Below are positions 1 through 8,080 of a stretch of DNA of 64,000 nt, piece by piece (the first letter of the stretch is position 1; each line of letters opens with the position of its first letter). The stretch comes from Streptoverticillium olivoreticuli subsp. olivoreticuli. GTDB taxonomy: Bacteria; Actinomycetota; Actinomycetes; Streptomycetales; Streptomycetaceae. The position numbers were made by a program, and so were the translations under genes. The notes below the pieces were generated by a model. It was not told the origin of the DNA and did not search any database. It was given only the letters and a program-made list of their open reading frames with translations. The stretch is from positions 5,688,001 through 5,752,000 of the forward strand of contig NZ_CP031455.1 of the NCBI RefSeq assembly GCF_003391135.1, in the 5' to 3' direction.

Positions 1-9
1 GCCGGAACC

Positions 10-52
10 ACGCCGAGGGGCCCGGGAGCGCTGCTTCCGGGCCCCTCGGCGT
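10..52. terminator. Terminator hairpin downstream of the lipoprotein gene
   Basis: A 16-bp perfect inverted repeat (10-25 with 37-52) with an 11-nt loop lies 13 nt beyond the stop of the minus-strand lipoprotein gene. It fits the GC-rich, U-tail-poor terminators usual in Streptomyces. Confidence 0.7.
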
Positions 53-64
53 CAGGTCGTCGGC

Positions 65-754
65 TCAGTGACCGGCGTGCTGCCGGCCGCCCTGCGACGG
101 CTCACCGGTGCCCGGCTTGCCGCTGCCCTGCTGGGCGCCCGCCGGGGCTTCCGAGGCGCCCGTGGAGGCCTCGTCGCCGGGCTTGCCGGCCTGGCCGCCC
201 GGCTTGCCCGACTGCGACGGGGAGGCGGGTGCCGAGGGCGCCTCGGTGGGGCCCCACTCCTTGAAGTAGCTCTTCGCGGGCATGACGAAGGCGCCGATGC
301 CCACCTCGCCGGTGTCGCTGAAGTCGAACGTCAGCTTCTGCTGCTCGCCGTCCTTGAGCGCCTCACGGCCGTTCGGCAGGACCGCCGAGGCGTTGCCCTT
401 GCCGCCGAGGACGACGGAGCCGTGCGCGGGCACGACGAGCTGGCCGGAGCCACCCGCAGGGGTGATCTTCACGGTCGCGTTCTTGCCGACGAGGGAGACC
501 GCCTTGAGCGTCTGGTCCTTGTCGCCGTTGTTGAAGAGCTTGCCGGTGATCACGGCCGGGCCCTTGGCGTCCAGGTCCGGCTGGGTGATCACGTTCATGT
601 TCTGGAGCTTGATGTCGCCGACCGAGGTGGCGGCGTTGTCCGGCTTGACCTCCAGCGTCTGCGCGCTGTTGCCCGCCGCGCAGGCGGAGAGCGAGGCGAT
701 CGAGAGCACGAGGGCGGAAGCGGCGAGAGTGCCGCGTCGAAGGCTGCTGCTCAC
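65..754 (-). CDS. Secreted lipoprotein, DUF461-like
   Basis: This 229-residue protein begins with a lipoprotein signal peptide: basic SLRR, a hydrophobic stretch and lipobox LSAC with the lipidated Cys at residue 25. The mature part (about 35-165) is a beta-rich extracellular domain with conserved-looking segments such as NMNVITQPDL. The last 60 residues are a disordered Gly/Ser/Pro/Gln tail. The GTG start has AAGGAG 11 nt upstream. I recall a similar lipoprotein beside carD and the phoR-phoP genes in S. coelicolor, but the sequence shows no phosphate-specific signature. Function is unknown; a metal-chaperone-like role is only a guess. Confidence 0.75.
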   Translation of the reverse strand: MSSSLRRGTLAASALVLSIASLSACAAGNSAQTLEVKPDNAATSVGDIKLQNMNVITQPDLDAKGPAVITGKLFNNGDKDQTLKAVSLVGKNATVKITPAGGSGQLVVPAHGSVVLGGKGNASAVLPNGREALKDGEQQKLTFDFSDTGEVGIGAFVMPAKSYFKEWGPTEAPSAPASPSQSGKPGGQAGKPGDEASTGASEAPAGAQQGSGKPGTGEPSQGGRQHAGH

Positions 755-969
755 GGCGGCGGCATCTCCTTGGACGAAGTAAGAGGTGTGTCAGCGCGCT
801 TAGGTTACCGAGCCCCCCGCGGGCCCTCGCACCCGACCCGCCCCCATGGTCAACTAGGCCCCTGTCGGCGGCATGGCCGAATATCCGCCCCGAACACCCA
901 TGGGGCCGGGTGACGGGTGATGCGGGGGATTATCCGCAGGGAATGCGGGAGGCTCCGGGAAGATGTTCG

Positions 970-1000
970 GGAATTGATCAAGACGGTCGTGATCAATTCC
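970..1000. promoter_or_regulatory. Perfect 11-bp inverted repeat, possible operator
   Basis: GGAATTGATCA (970-980) and its exact complement (990-1000) are separated by 9 nt. The arms are AT-rich in a GC-rich genome and lie between two divergent genes. No U-tract follows, so an operator seems more likely than a terminator. The cognate regulator is unknown. Confidence 0.45.
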
Positions 1001-1241
1001 GGAATCCGGGCGATGAAGAGAGTCCGGCCCCGAACGGAGTAGCGGAAGTCCGCCGACCGGACCCCGGCAAAACGGGACGTTCGACCGCTCGCGAGCCTCT
1101 CCGTGCGCGTGTAACGTGCCCGTTTCGCCTTGCCCGAAGAACCGCTCCGACCTGCGAATACCCGCTTCCGGAAGCCTCCCGCAGCACGTTCCGGTTGCTG
1201 TTGTCAAGCCCTGAGATATGCCCTGACCTGCGGAAACGCCA

Positions 1242-1270
1242 TTCAGAACGGGCAGTTCCCGTGTTAGACT
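1242..1270 (+). promoter_or_regulatory. Candidate carD promoter
   Basis: A TAGACT -10 hexamer (1265-1270) is spaced 17 nt from TTCAGA (1242-1247), which matches the -35 consensus at 4 of 6 positions. The predicted transcript would start about 20 nt before the carD SD (GGAAGGGG, 1281-1288). Confidence 0.45.
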
Positions 1271-1298
1271 GGATAGCCACGGAAGGGGTACCTGTCAC

Positions 1299-1781
1299 AT
1301 GACGTTCAAGGTTGGCGACACCGTGGTCTATCCCCATCACGGGGCCGCGCTGATCGAGGCCATCGAAACTCGCCAGATCAAAGGCGTGGACAAGACCTAC
1401 TTGGTGCTGAAGGTCGCCCAGGGTGACCTGACGGTTCGGGTGCCGGCGGACAATGCGGAGTTCGTCGGTGTGCGCGATGTGGTCGGCCAGGATGGGCTGG
1501 ACCGGGTCTTCGAGGTGCTCCGCGCACCGTATGCGGAAGAGCCGACGAACTGGTCCCGTCGCTACAAGGCAAATCTCGAGAAGCTCGCGTCCGGTGACGT
1601 GATCAAGGTCGCCGAGGTCGTGCGCGACCTGTGGCGTCGTGAGCGCGAGCGCGGTCTCTCCGCCGGTGAGAAGCGCATGCTCGCGAAGGCGCGCCAGATC
1701 CTGGTCAGCGAGCTCGCTCTCGCGGAGAACACCAACGAGGACAAGGCCGAGGCCCTGCTCGACGAGGTTCTCGCGTCCTGA
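1299..1781 (+). CDS. carD: CarD-family transcriptional regulator
   Basis: The 160-residue product has the CarD layout. An N-terminal RNA-polymerase interaction domain (about 1-60, FKVGDTVVYPHHG) resembles the TRCF RID and binds the RNAP beta subunit. An alpha-helical C-terminal domain (about 70-160) contacts the upstream edge of the transcription bubble. In actinobacteria CarD binds RNAP at housekeeping promoters and stabilises open complexes. The length matches the family (about 160). An SD (GGAAGGGG) sits 10 nt upstream of the ATG. The ispD-ispF pair follows in the same orientation after about 280 nt. Confidence 0.93.
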   Translation: MTFKVGDTVVYPHHGAALIEAIETRQIKGVDKTYLVLKVAQGDLTVRVPADNAEFVGVRDVVGQDGLDRVFEVLRAPYAEEPTNWSRRYKANLEKLASGDVIKVAEVVRDLWRRERERGLSAGEKRMLAKARQILVSELALAENTNEDKAEALLDEVLAS

Positions 1782-2061
1782 CGCAGCGCTCCACTCGTCA
1801 TTGAGGGAGCACAGCAGCGCTGCGCGCAACGCAGCAGGTGCCGGACGAAAGAAGTGCCGCGGTGCCCGTGCGATGACGACAGTCATCCGCCGGGCGCTGC
1901 GGCATCTCTGCTCAGGCGCCGAAGTTCACGCTCTGCTTGGCGTGCCGGGCCCGGGCAGTCGACCCGACCAGTGTCACGGAAGGGGCTGGTCGGGGCGTCG
2001 TGCCCGGCACGCTGAGGCCATACCCAATTCGGCCGAGGAAGCAAACCTGAACGCCAACGCA

Positions 2062-2832
2062 ATGTCTGATCGAGCCCCCGCCGTCACTCCTTCGCGCACC
2101 GCCGCGGTGATCCCCGCGGCCGGCCGCGGCGTCCGCCTCGGCCCGGGTGCCCCCAAGGCCCTGCGCACGCTCAACGGCACCCCGATGCTGGTCCACGCCG
2201 TGCGCGCGATGGCAGCCTCCCGGGCCGTGGGACTCGTCGTCGTGGTCGCCCCGCCGGACGGTGCTCCCGAGGTCCGCAACCTCCTCGATGCCTATCCGCT
2301 GACCGGCCACGACCCTGCCGAGATCCTGGTCGTCCCCGGTGGCGGGACCCGGCAGGAGTCCGTCCGCCTCGGCCTCAAGGCCCTCCCCGGCGACGTCGAC
2401 ACCGTCCTCGTGCACGACGCCGCGCGCCCGCTGGTGCCCGTCGACACCGTCGACGCCGTGATCTCCGCCGTACGGGACGGCGCCCCCGCCGTCGTGCCGG
2501 CGCTGCCCCTCGCCGACACCGTCAAGCAGGTCGAGCCCCGCACGGGTGACGCCGCGGGCGAGCCCGAGCGCGTCGTCGGAACGCCCGAGCGGGCGCTGCT
2601 GCGGGCCGTGCAGACCCCGCAGGGCTTCGACCGGCGCACCCTCGACGAGGCGCACGAGCAGATCGTCACGGAGGGCGAGGGCGCCACGGACGACGCCGGG
2701 CTCGTGGAGCGGCTCGGCCGGCCCGTCGTGGTCGTGCCCGGCCACGAAGAGGCGTTCAAGGTGACCAGGCCGCTGGACCTCGTCCTGGCCGAGGCCGTAC
2801 TCGCCCGCAGGAGGGCCAATGACCGGTATTAG
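2062..2832 (+). CDS. ispD: 2-C-methyl-D-erythritol 4-phosphate cytidylyltransferase
   Basis: IspD couples CTP to MEP to give CDP-methylerythritol in the MEP isoprenoid pathway. The 256-residue protein starts with the nucleotide-binding signature VIPAAGRGVRLG...PKAL and contains the catalytic segment HDAARPLV and a C-terminal KVTRPLDL, all typical of the family. The ATG at 2062 gives a normal family length; the reading frame is open much further upstream, but that extension overlaps carD and lacks homology features. No strong SD is visible close to the start. The 3' end overlaps ispF by 14 nt, indicating translational coupling. Confidence 0.94.
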   Translation: MSDRAPAVTPSRTAAVIPAAGRGVRLGPGAPKALRTLNGTPMLVHAVRAMAASRAVGLVVVVAPPDGAPEVRNLLDAYPLTGHDPAEILVVPGGGTRQESVRLGLKALPGDVDTVLVHDAARPLVPVDTVDAVISAVRDGAPAVVPALPLADTVKQVEPRTGDAAGEPERVVGTPERALLRAVQTPQGFDRRTLDEAHEQIVTEGEGATDDAGLVERLGRPVVVVPGHEEAFKVTRPLDLVLAEAVLARRRANDRY

Positions 2833-3322
2833 CCGTCCCGCCCAGGTCATGCCCCTGGTGGGCATCGGCACGGACGTGCACGCCTTCGAGGAGGGCCGCG
2901 AGCTGTGGTGCGCGGGCCTGCTCTGGGAGGACGCCACGCACGGCCTCGCGGGCCACTCCGACGGTGACGTCGCCGCGCACGCGGCGTGCGACGCGCTGTT
3001 CTCCGCCGCGGGCGCCGGCGACCTCGGCGAGCACTTCGGCACGGACCGCCCCGAGTGGTCCGGCGCCTCCGGCGTCACCCTGCTGGCCGAAGCGGCGCGG
3101 ATCGTCCGCTCGGCGGGCTTCGAGATCGGCAATGTCTCGGTCCAGGTGATCGGCGTGCGCCCGAAAATCGGCAAGCGGCGCGAGGAGGCCCAGAAGGCCC
3201 TCTCCGAGGCGATCGGGGCCCCGGTGTCGGTCTCCGGCACCACGAGCGACGGTCTGGGCCTCACGGGCCGCGCGGAGGGCCTGGCGGCCGTCGCCACGGC
3301 GCTGGTCTTCCCCAGGGTCTGA
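2819..3322 (+). CDS. ispF: 2-C-methyl-D-erythritol 2,4-cyclodiphosphate synthase
   Basis: IspF cyclises CDP-ME 2-phosphate to MEcPP with release of CMP. The 167-residue protein carries the metal-binding segment GIGTDVHAF, the HSDGDVAAHA motif, DLGEHFGTD and the C-terminal TTSDGLGLTGRAEG signature. The length fits the homotrimeric family. It starts inside the last codons of ispD (14-nt overlap), and the two enzymes act two steps apart in the same pathway. A short gap separates it from the PPOX gene. Confidence 0.95.
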   Translation: MTGISRPAQVMPLVGIGTDVHAFEEGRELWCAGLLWEDATHGLAGHSDGDVAAHAACDALFSAAGAGDLGEHFGTDRPEWSGASGVTLLAEAARIVRSAGFEIGNVSVQVIGVRPKIGKRREEAQKALSEAIGAPVSVSGTTSDGLGLTGRAEGLAAVATALVFPRV

Positions 3323-3425
3323 CCGGACCCGCCCTCGGGGGCATACGGTGGTCGACGCACGGTGACCCGGTGGTCGCCGTGCGTGAGGCCCGCCTCAGCC
3401 GTCACCCGAGGGAAGGATCCGCACC

Positions 3426-3833
3426 GTGTCTGCCGAACTCTCCGACGACCTGAAGAAGCTCCTCGACGACGCCCCCGTCTTCGCCGCCGTGGCGACGGTC
3501 CAGCCCGACGGCAGCCCCCAGGTCTCCGTCACCTGGATCGCGCGCGACGGGAACGACCTGCTGATCTCCACGACCGTCGGCCGCCGCAAGGAACAGAACC
3601 TGCGGCGGGACCCGCGGGTGACCGTGCTGATCAACCCGCACAACGCGCCCTACACCTACGCGGAGGTGCGGGGGGCCGCGACGCTCACCACCGAGGGCGG
3701 CCAGGAGCTGATCAACACGCTGTCCCGGAAATACACCGGGAAGGATTACGCGGACTTCAACCCGGCGTCGGCGGAAGACGCGCAGCGGGTGGTCGTACGG
3801 ATCGCTCCCCGCAAGGTCGTGGGCTCGATCTAG
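3426..3833 (+). CDS. PPOX-class (split-barrel) flavin/F420-dependent oxidoreductase
   Basis: This 135-residue single-domain protein is of the pyridoxamine 5'-phosphate oxidase-like split-barrel fold. Typical segments are VFAAVATVQPDGSPQVSVTW, RRKEQNLRRDPRVTV and the YAEVRGAATL strand. Members bind FMN or F420 and act on varied substrates, so the substrate cannot be named. The start is GTG with GAGGGAAGG about 10 nt upstream. The stop is 13 nt from the 3' end of a converging acyltransferase gene. Confidence 0.85.
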   Translation: MSAELSDDLKKLLDDAPVFAAVATVQPDGSPQVSVTWIARDGNDLLISTTVGRRKEQNLRRDPRVTVLINPHNAPYTYAEVRGAATLTTEGGQELINTLSRKYTGKDYADFNPASAEDAQRVVVRIAPRKVVGSI

Positions 3834-3846
3834 GGCAGGCGCGTCC

Positions 3847-5067
3847 TCAGGCGCCGTCCGACTTGCCCGCACCCACACGGTCCGGCTCGGCGGGTTCGTA
3901 AAGACGAACCCGCTTCGGCATCGGCAGCCCTTCCCGGGTCTGCGCGGTCGCAGGCGCGGGCGTGGGCGGCGCCGAATTGCGGCGCATCTCGTCCATCCCC
4001 TTCAGCAGGCCCTTGCGGAGCCGCTTGCCCAGCGGCCGCTCGACGTACTTGTGCAGGAGCCACGCCGCGCCCAGCATCACCGCGATCAGGCCCGGTACGA
4101 GCACGTGCGGAGGGATGCGGTCGCGCAGGGCGTAGATGACGGTCATGCCGATGTACTGGTGGATCAGGTACACCGGGTAGGTGAGCGCGCCCGCCGTCGA
4201 CAGCCAGCGCCACTGCACGCGGTTCAGCTTGCCCAGCGCGATCAGCGCCATCAGCACGAACGCCACGAAGATGATCAGCGAGGCCGGCCAGGTCGGGATC
4301 GTGTGGCTGGAGTTGTCCGCCACGCGCCGTGGCAGGTGGTGCTCGGCGAGCAGCAGTGACACGGCCACGATGCCCCAGAGCAGCGCCGTGGGCCTGTAGC
4401 GGTACATCAGGTAGAAGGCGATGCCCGCGATGAAGTAGGGCGCGTACAGCGGCATCGCCCACATGTCGAGGATCTTGCTGTCCACGCTGGACGAGGTGAC
4501 CGCGGCCACCGTCCAGATGCCGCAGAACAGGACGCACTTGCGGTACGTGACACCGGTGGCGACGACGATCGCGAAGAGTACGTAGAACTTCAGCTCGACG
4601 AAGAGCGTCCAGTAGACGCCGTCGACGTCCCAGACGCCGACGCCCGTCTGGAGCATGGTCAGGTTGGTGAGGACCGTGTCCCAGTTCTGCACCTGGCGCA
4701 CCTGCGGCCACAGCGTGACCACGCCCGCGGTCAGGAAGATCGCCACCCAGTAGGCCGGATAGATCCGTGACGCCCGGGAGACCACGAAGTCGCCCAGGGT
4801 GCGCCCCCAGGTGCTCATGCAGATGACGAAACCGCTGATCAGGAAGAAGATCTCGACACCTGTCCACCCGTACCGGGTGATCAGGCTCAGGTGGGGGAAG
4901 ATCTCGCGGGTGTCCCTGCCCCAGCCGCCGCGCAGGGCGACGTAGTGGAACAGCACGACCATCAGGGCCGCGATGATGCGGAGCCCGTCCAGGACGTACA
5001 GCCGCGGTGCGGGCTGCTGGACGGCTGACCTGCCGCCATCGAGTTCACCTCGTCTGGCGAAACGCAT
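3847..5067 (-). CDS. Acyltransferase 3 family membrane protein (first of two)
   Basis: The 406-residue integral membrane protein is of the OafA/NolL-like acyltransferase-3 family, which O-acylates surface sugars, lipids or natural products. It shows the N-terminal LDGLRIIAALMVVLFHYV with the family His, the YGWTGVEIFFLISGFVIC helix, SRASRIYPAYW and the C-terminal YVERPLGK. About ten hydrophobic segments are evident. The ATG at 5067 is chosen because GGGAGAGG lies 5 nt upstream; an ATG five codons earlier is embedded in that SD. It is clearly paralogous to the next gene. The acceptor is unknown. Confidence 0.85.
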   Translation of the reverse strand: MRFARRGELDGGRSAVQQPAPRLYVLDGLRIIAALMVVLFHYVALRGGWGRDTREIFPHLSLITRYGWTGVEIFFLISGFVICMSTWGRTLGDFVVSRASRIYPAYWVAIFLTAGVVTLWPQVRQVQNWDTVLTNLTMLQTGVGVWDVDGVYWTLFVELKFYVLFAIVVATGVTYRKCVLFCGIWTVAAVTSSSVDSKILDMWAMPLYAPYFIAGIAFYLMYRYRPTALLWGIVAVSLLLAEHHLPRRVADNSSHTIPTWPASLIIFVAFVLMALIALGKLNRVQWRWLSTAGALTYPVYLIHQYIGMTVIYALRDRIPPHVLVPGLIAVMLGAAWLLHKYVERPLGKRLRKGLLKGMDEMRRNSAPPTPAPATAQTREGLPMPKRVRLYEPAEPDRVGAGKSDGA

Positions 5068-5240
5068 GTCATCCTCTCCCATTGATTAAGTCGGCTCATC
5101 CTACGCAGGCCTGTTCGCACGCATGCTGACACAGGAGGTCCTGGTGCTGCCGTGACAGTTATCTCCTGTCTCTCACGTATTTCCAAGTCCCTCCCGCCAG
5201 GCGATCTTGCCGGGGTCCACGGATATCCGTACAAGGCAGG

Positions 5241-6392
5241 TCACCCGGTCCTGATCTCGGTCGCGGCCTTGCGCAGACCGCGTCCGAGCGCTCCGGAGAG
5301 CGGACGTTCCACGTACCGGTGTACCAGCCATGCCGCCTGGAGCATCGCCAGGACGAGGGCCGGGAGCAGCACGTAACGCGGCACCAGGCCCCCGGTGTGC
5401 CGGATGACCAGCCAGCCGACGCGCTCGTGGATCAGATAGAGCGGATAGGTGAGCGCACCGGCGGTGGTCAGCCACCGCCGGTCCAGGCGCCGGGTCCGGC
5501 CGAGCGCCACCGCCGCCACCGCGAGGAAGAACAGCGTGAGCAGCGCCGTCGTCGGCCAGTGCGGCACGTGCCGGCCCATATGGCCTTCCGCGCGCGCCTG
5601 GGCGTCCAGGAGGGCGTGCTGCGCGACCAGGAAGCAGCTGCCCACGATCAGCCAGAGCGCCAGGTTCGGGCGGAAGCGGTACATCAGGTGGAAGGCGATG
5701 CCGGCGATGAAGTACCAGCAGTCCTCAGGCATCAGGATCTGGTCGAGCGCGGGGTTGTGCACCGCGGCGGCGACGGCTCCCGCGAACCCCCAGACCACAC
5801 AGAAGCCGACGGCCCGCCGGTAGGTCAGACCTCGCCAGGCGATCAGCGCGAAGAGCAGGTAGAAGCGCATCTCGACCCAGAGCGTCCAGTAGACGCCGTC
5901 GACCGGATCCACTCCAAGGGGCGATTGGAGCATCGTCAGGTTGACGGCGACATCCCTCGGACGGAGGGTTTCGTCCGCCGCGGGCCACATATAGGTGATG
6001 AGTGCGACGGCGAGCACCCCGAACCAGTAGGCGGGGAAGAGCCGGGTGACGCGCGACACGGCGAACTCGCCGACGCTCTTCCCCCAGCAGCTCATGCAGA
6101 TCACGAAGCCGCTGATCAGGAAGAACAGCTGCACGCCCAGCCAGCCGTAGGACGCGGGCAGGAAGGCCGTAGGGAAGACCGCCGAGGACGGCCGCGTCCA
6201 GACCCCGCTGCCGAACGCCACGTAGTGGTAGGCCACCACCATCAGCGCGGCGAACAGTCGCAGCCCGTCCAGCGCGGCCAGCCGCCCGCGCCGCCCGTCG
6301 CTCCCCGGCCTGCGGGCCGTCTCCAGGGGCCCGGCAGGCGGGCCCGGCCGTTCCGGGTGCTCCTGCTGTACCGGCAGAGTGGAGTGCAACAC
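5241..6392 (-). CDS. Acyltransferase 3 family membrane protein (second of two)
   Basis: The 383-residue protein aligns along its length with the neighbouring acyltransferase. Shared landmarks are LDGLRLFAALMVVAYHYV, YGWLGVQLFFLISGFVIC, SRVTRLFPAYW, VDGVYWTLWVEMRFYLLF and YVERPLSG. It has a Pro-rich 35-residue cytoplasmic N-terminus. The GTG start abuts a GGAGGGG motif, so the true initiation codon (GTG or the next TTG) is uncertain. It is expected to transfer acyl groups across or at the membrane; the substrate is unknown. Both genes sit as a block between ispF/PPOX and cysS. Confidence 0.83.
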   Translation of the reverse strand: MLHSTLPVQQEHPERPGPPAGPLETARRPGSDGRRGRLAALDGLRLFAALMVVAYHYVAFGSGVWTRPSSAVFPTAFLPASYGWLGVQLFFLISGFVICMSCWGKSVGEFAVSRVTRLFPAYWFGVLAVALITYMWPAADETLRPRDVAVNLTMLQSPLGVDPVDGVYWTLWVEMRFYLLFALIAWRGLTYRRAVGFCVVWGFAGAVAAAVHNPALDQILMPEDCWYFIAGIAFHLMYRFRPNLALWLIVGSCFLVAQHALLDAQARAEGHMGRHVPHWPTTALLTLFFLAVAAVALGRTRRLDRRWLTTAGALTYPLYLIHERVGWLVIRHTGGLVPRYVLLPALVLAMLQAAWLVHRYVERPLSGALGRGLRKAATEIRTG

Positions 6393-6471
6393 CCCTCCAG
6401 GGATCCGCGGCGCCTCACCGAGAAGTCGTCACCGAGAAGTTGGCTTCGTGCCGCGGAAGTTACCACGCGAA

Positions 6472-6507
6472 TTTATATTTTTGGCGCAATAAGCAAATAA
6501 GGGGCAA
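6472..6507 (-). promoter_or_regulatory. AT-rich candidate promoter in the acyltransferase-cysS divergent region
   Basis: On the minus strand TATAAA (6472-6477) follows a T-rich -35-like TTATTT by about 17 nt, about 80 nt upstream of the acyltransferase start. This is the most AT-rich stretch nearby. The -35 match is poor. Confidence 0.35.
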
Positions 6508-6576
6508 AACGTTCCGTCCGACGAACGAACCGGCCGTTTGCCCGGGGCACTCCCCGGAGCCCACTACCCTGGTTGC

Positions 6577-7971
6577 GTGACCATTCGCCTGTACGACACC
6601 AGCGCCCGGCAGATCCGTGACTTCACCCCGATCACTCCGGGCTGTGTCTCGATCTACCTCTGTGGCGCGACCGTGCAGGCCGCTCCGCACATCGGACATA
6701 TCCGCTCCGGTCTCAACTTCGACATCATGCGCCGCTGGTTCGCCCACCGCGGCTACGACGTGACGTTCGTCCGCAACGTCACGGACATCGACGACAAGAT
6801 CATCAAGAAGTCCGCCGAGCAGGGCCGCCCCTGGTGGTCGATCGGCTATGAGAACGAGCGAGCCTTCAACAGCGGTTACGACGTGCTCGGCTGCCTGCCC
6901 CCCACGTACGAACCGCGCGCCACCGGCCATGTCACCGAGATGGTCGAGATGATGCGCGGCCTCATCGAGCGCGGCCACGCGTACGAGTCGGAGGGCAACG
7001 TCTACTTCGACGTGCGCTCCTTCCCCGGCTACCTCCAGCTCTCCAACCAGGACCTGGACAATCTCCTCCAGCCGTCCGGCGAGGGCGAGACCGGCAAGCG
7101 CGACCCCCGTGACTTCGCGATGTGGAAGGCCGCCAAGCCCGGTGAGCCCTCCTGGGAGACCCCGTGGGGCCGCGGCCGCCCGGGCTGGCACCTGGAGTGC
7201 TCGGCCATGGCGCACAAGTACCTGGGCGCGGCGTTCGACATCCACGGCGGCGGCCTGGACCTGATCTTCCCGCACCACGAGAACGAGATCGCCCAGGCCA
7301 AGGCCTTCGGCGACGACTTCGCCGCCTACTGGGTGCACAACGCCTGGGTGACCATGAGCGGCGAGAAGATGTCGAAGTCGCTCGGCAACTCCGTCCTCGT
7401 CTCCGAGATGGTCAAGCACTGGCGCCCCATCGTCCTGCGCTACTACCTCGGCACCCCGCACTACCGATCGATGATCGAGTACAGCGAGGAGGCGCTGCGC
7501 GAGGCGGAGTCCGCCTTCGCGCGCATCGAGGGCTTCATCCAGCGCGTCGTGGAGAAGGCCGGTCCGGTCGAGCCCGCCGCCGAGGTGCCGCCCGCGTTCG
7601 CCGAGGCGATGGACGACGACCTGGGCGTCCCCCAGGCCCTCGCGATCGTCCACACCACCGTGCGCCAGGGCAACTCCGCGCTGACCGCCGACGACAAGGA
7701 ATCCGCCGTCGCCCGGCTGGCCGAGGTCCGCGCCATGCTCGGCGTGCTGGGCCTCGACCCGCTCGACCCGCAGTGGGCCGGTGCCGCGTCGGGCCGCGGT
7801 GACGATCTGCACGGCGTGGTCGACTCCCTGGTCAGGCTGGTGCTCGAGCAGCGCCAGGCCGCCCGCGGGCGCAAGGACTACGCCACCGCCGACGCCATCC
7901 GCGACCAGCTCCAGCAGGCCGGTCTCGCCATCGAGGACACCCCGTCCGGTCCCCGCTGGTCGCTCACCTAG
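6577..7971 (+). CDS. cysS: Cysteinyl-tRNA synthetase
   Basis: This class I aminoacyl-tRNA synthetase charges tRNA-Cys. The GTG start at 6577 gives 464 residues, the usual length. Visible are the HIGH box (PHIGHIRSG), zinc ligands in LCGATV, LECSAM and HHENE, and the KMSKS loop (GEKMSKSLGN). A C-terminal helical bundle ends with the ATADAIRDQL region. The other candidate in actinobacteria is the mycothiol ligase MshC, which is shorter and lacks this C-terminal part, so cysS is preferred. rlmB follows in the same orientation after 109 nt. Confidence 0.95.
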   Translation: MTIRLYDTSARQIRDFTPITPGCVSIYLCGATVQAAPHIGHIRSGLNFDIMRRWFAHRGYDVTFVRNVTDIDDKIIKKSAEQGRPWWSIGYENERAFNSGYDVLGCLPPTYEPRATGHVTEMVEMMRGLIERGHAYESEGNVYFDVRSFPGYLQLSNQDLDNLLQPSGEGETGKRDPRDFAMWKAAKPGEPSWETPWGRGRPGWHLECSAMAHKYLGAAFDIHGGGLDLIFPHHENEIAQAKAFGDDFAAYWVHNAWVTMSGEKMSKSLGNSVLVSEMVKHWRPIVLRYYLGTPHYRSMIEYSEEALREAESAFARIEGFIQRVVEKAGPVEPAAEVPPAFAEAMDDDLGVPQALAIVHTTVRQGNSALTADDKESAVARLAEVRAMLGVLGLDPLDPQWAGAASGRGDDLHGVVDSLVRLVLEQRQAARGRKDYATADAIRDQLQQAGLAIEDTPSGPRWSLT

Positions 7972-8080
7972 AGGCTCCGCCCTCAAGCGACGCGGCCCGT
8001 CCTGAGAGACACTTTTCGTACGTACGTTTACAAGAGCCGCCCCACCGGTGGCTCTGAGCAGTGAAGAAACAGGTGCACCC

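Larger units (their letters stand above)
755..1298. other. Intergenic region between lipoprotein gene and carD
   Basis: No convincing gene lies in these 544 bases. The region carries the divergent promoters of the lipoprotein gene and carD, plus a perfect 11-bp inverted repeat at 970-1000 and a candidate promoter at 1242-1270, both listed separately. Confidence 0.6.

Noticed and set aside
2819..3453. Additional long frames over ispF and the 3322-3426 gap
   Set aside because: They are out-of-frame shadows of ispF and the PPOX gene, Arg/Gly-rich and without motifs.
8033..8055. Hairpin AGAGCCGCC/GGTGGCTCT just upstream of rlmB as a terminator for cysS
   Set aside because: The stem has a mismatch, is only 9 bp, and lies immediately upstream of the rlmB start; a leader hairpin or chance is as likely.
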